Of a DNA stretch of 7,442 bases, positions 6,518 through 7,442 are shown one piece after another (within the stretch, counting starts at the first letter, position 1; every line of letters starts with the position of its first letter). Origin of the DNA: an uncultured Clostridia bacterium (GTDB taxonomy: Bacteria; Bacillota; Clostridia; Oscillospirales; Oscillospiraceae); assembly GCA_946061345.1 (NCBI GenBank), contig CAMGRA010000042.1, positions 1 to 7,442 on the forward strand, given 5' to 3'. The notes under the pieces are model-generated. The model made no database searches, was not told the DNA's origin, and saw only the letters and a list, made by a program, of their open reading frames with translations. A program made the translations under genes and the position numbers.

Positions 6518-7442
6518 TCAGCTCTTCTTGCTCTTTCCCTTAATGTCGATCAGCACCGCCAGGACGATAATGACGCCCTTGACGATCTTCTGCCAATGGG
6601 AGGAAACGCCCATGATGTCCAGACCGTTGGCGATGACCGTGATGAGCAGGCAGCCCGCCACGACGCCCCAGGGCTTGCCCACGCCGCCGGACATGGACAC
6701 GCCGCCCACCACACAGGCGGTGATGGCGTCCATCTCATAGCTTTCCGCCGCGGTAGGCTGGCCGATGGTCACGCGGGAGGTCATCAAAAATCCGCACAGG
6801 CCGGCCAGCAAGCCGGCGATGGCGAAGGTGGAAATGCGGATCCTCGTGGTGTTGATGCCGGATACCCGCGCCGCCAGCAGGTTGCCGCCGCAGGCATAGA
6901 CCCGGCGCCCGTAAACGGTTTTCGACAGGACGAAGGAGCAGATGGCAATGATGATCGCCAGGAAGACCGCCAGCATGGGGATGCCGCAAAAAGAGGAAGC
7001 GGCCACAGCCTTGTATCTGGCGCTGATGCCGATGACCGGCTTGCCGTTGGAGATCAGCAGCGCCAGGCCGCGGACGGCGGTCATGGTGCCCAGCGTCATG
7101 ATAAAGGGCGGCAGGTTGCCCACGGCAACGCCGACACCGTTCACAATGCCCACGGCCAGACCGGCCAGCATGGCAACGATCAAAGGCACGATGAGCGGAT
7201 AGTCGCCCTGGCCCAGCATGGCGGCCAGAATGCCGGTAAACGCCACGGTGGAGCCAACGGACATATCAAATCCGCCGGCGACGATGACGAACATCATGCC
7301 AAATGCCAGAATGCCGTTGATGGAGGCCTGCTTGAGAATGTTGACCAGGTTGCCGGGGGTGATGAAGCTGGGCTTCAAACAAGTCAGAACGATCACCAGC
7401 GCGATAAAGATCACGAAAATGAAATACTCGCTGATGAGTGTA
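6518..7442 (-). CDS. RbsC-like sugar ABC transporter permease, N-terminus beyond the window
   Basis: This is the membrane-spanning subunit of a ribose/galactose-type importer (BPD_transp_2 family). It forms the sugar channel and receives ligand from the lipoprotein encoded 70 bases downstream. A GTG at 7414 could be read as a start, but the frame stays open to the window edge, with codons for TLISEYFIF feeding into the first hydrophobic helix. The true start is therefore probably past 7442, with perhaps 10-40 residues missing. Family blocks are clear: PGNLVNIL, then GMMFVIVAGGFDMSVGS, NLPPFIMTLGTM, GQPTAAESYEMDAITACVVGG and the C-terminal HWQKIVKGVIIVLAVLID. About eight to ten hydrophobic segments are visible. 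The protein ends in a basic tail (KGKSKKS). Such permeases pair with an RbsA/MglA-type ATPase, whose gene is not in the window and may lie upstream of this gene. Confidence 0.95.
   Translation of the reverse strand, partial: TLISEYFIFVIFIALVIVLTCLKPSFITPGNLVNILKQASINGILAFGMMFVIVAGGFDMSVGSTVAFTGILAAMLGQGDYPLIVPLIVAMLAGLAVGIVNGVGVAVGNLPPFIMTLGTMTAVRGLALLISNGKPVIGISARYKAVAASSFCGIPMLAVFLAIIIAICSFVLSKTVYGRRVYACGGNLLAARVSGINTTRIRISTFAIAGLLAGLCGFLMTSRVTIGQPTAAESYEMDAITACVVGGVSMSGGVGKPWGVVAGCLLITVIANGLDIMGVSSHWQKIVKGVIIVLAVLIDIKGKSKKS

Overview
The window looks like a chromosomal segment of a GC-rich Clostridia bacterium. Gut Oscillospiraceae such as Flavonifractor, Oscillibacter or Lawsonibacter relatives are my guess. 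The basis is strong GGAGG-type ribosome binding sites, a Gram-positive sigma-A promoter, a Gram-positive-style lipoprotein signal, a YesM/YesN-type two-component pair and an RbsB/RbsC-type importer. Assignment below class level is inference.

Layout: bases 80-1456 (+) encode a MATE-family efflux protein. Its start may overlap the end of an upstream gene through an ATGA junction. A perfect 14-bp hairpin with T-runs on both sides (1477-1522) separates it from everything else, which is on the minus strand. In transcription order, from right to left, the minus strand holds: an RbsC-like sugar permease (7442-6518, N-terminus cut by the window edge), an RbsB-like lipoprotein substrate-binding protein (6447-5476), a clear sigma-A promoter over a 17-bp palindrome (5454-5387), an AraC-type response regulator (5363-3792), a soluble YesM-like histidine kinase with no membrane segment (3783-2965), and a 475-residue protein (2958-1531). 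That last protein has the layout of a tandem sugar-ABC ATPase but has lost the Walker A motifs and other catalytic residues in both halves.

The last three genes are 8 and 6 bases apart, with ribosome binding sites at or across the preceding stop codons, so they form one translationally coupled operon. They sit directly behind the importer genes. My main hypothesis is that the window encodes a transport-coupled signalling system. The dead ATPase would keep the fold needed to dock on a sugar permease or on the ATPase partner, and would pass transport state to a kinase that has no sensor of its own. The kinase would then phosphorylate the AraC-type regulator, which would control the importer. 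The importer's active ATPase is not in the window and probably lies beyond base 7442. The ligand is unknown; the binding protein keeps several RbsB sugar-contact residues but not the Asp-Arg pair.
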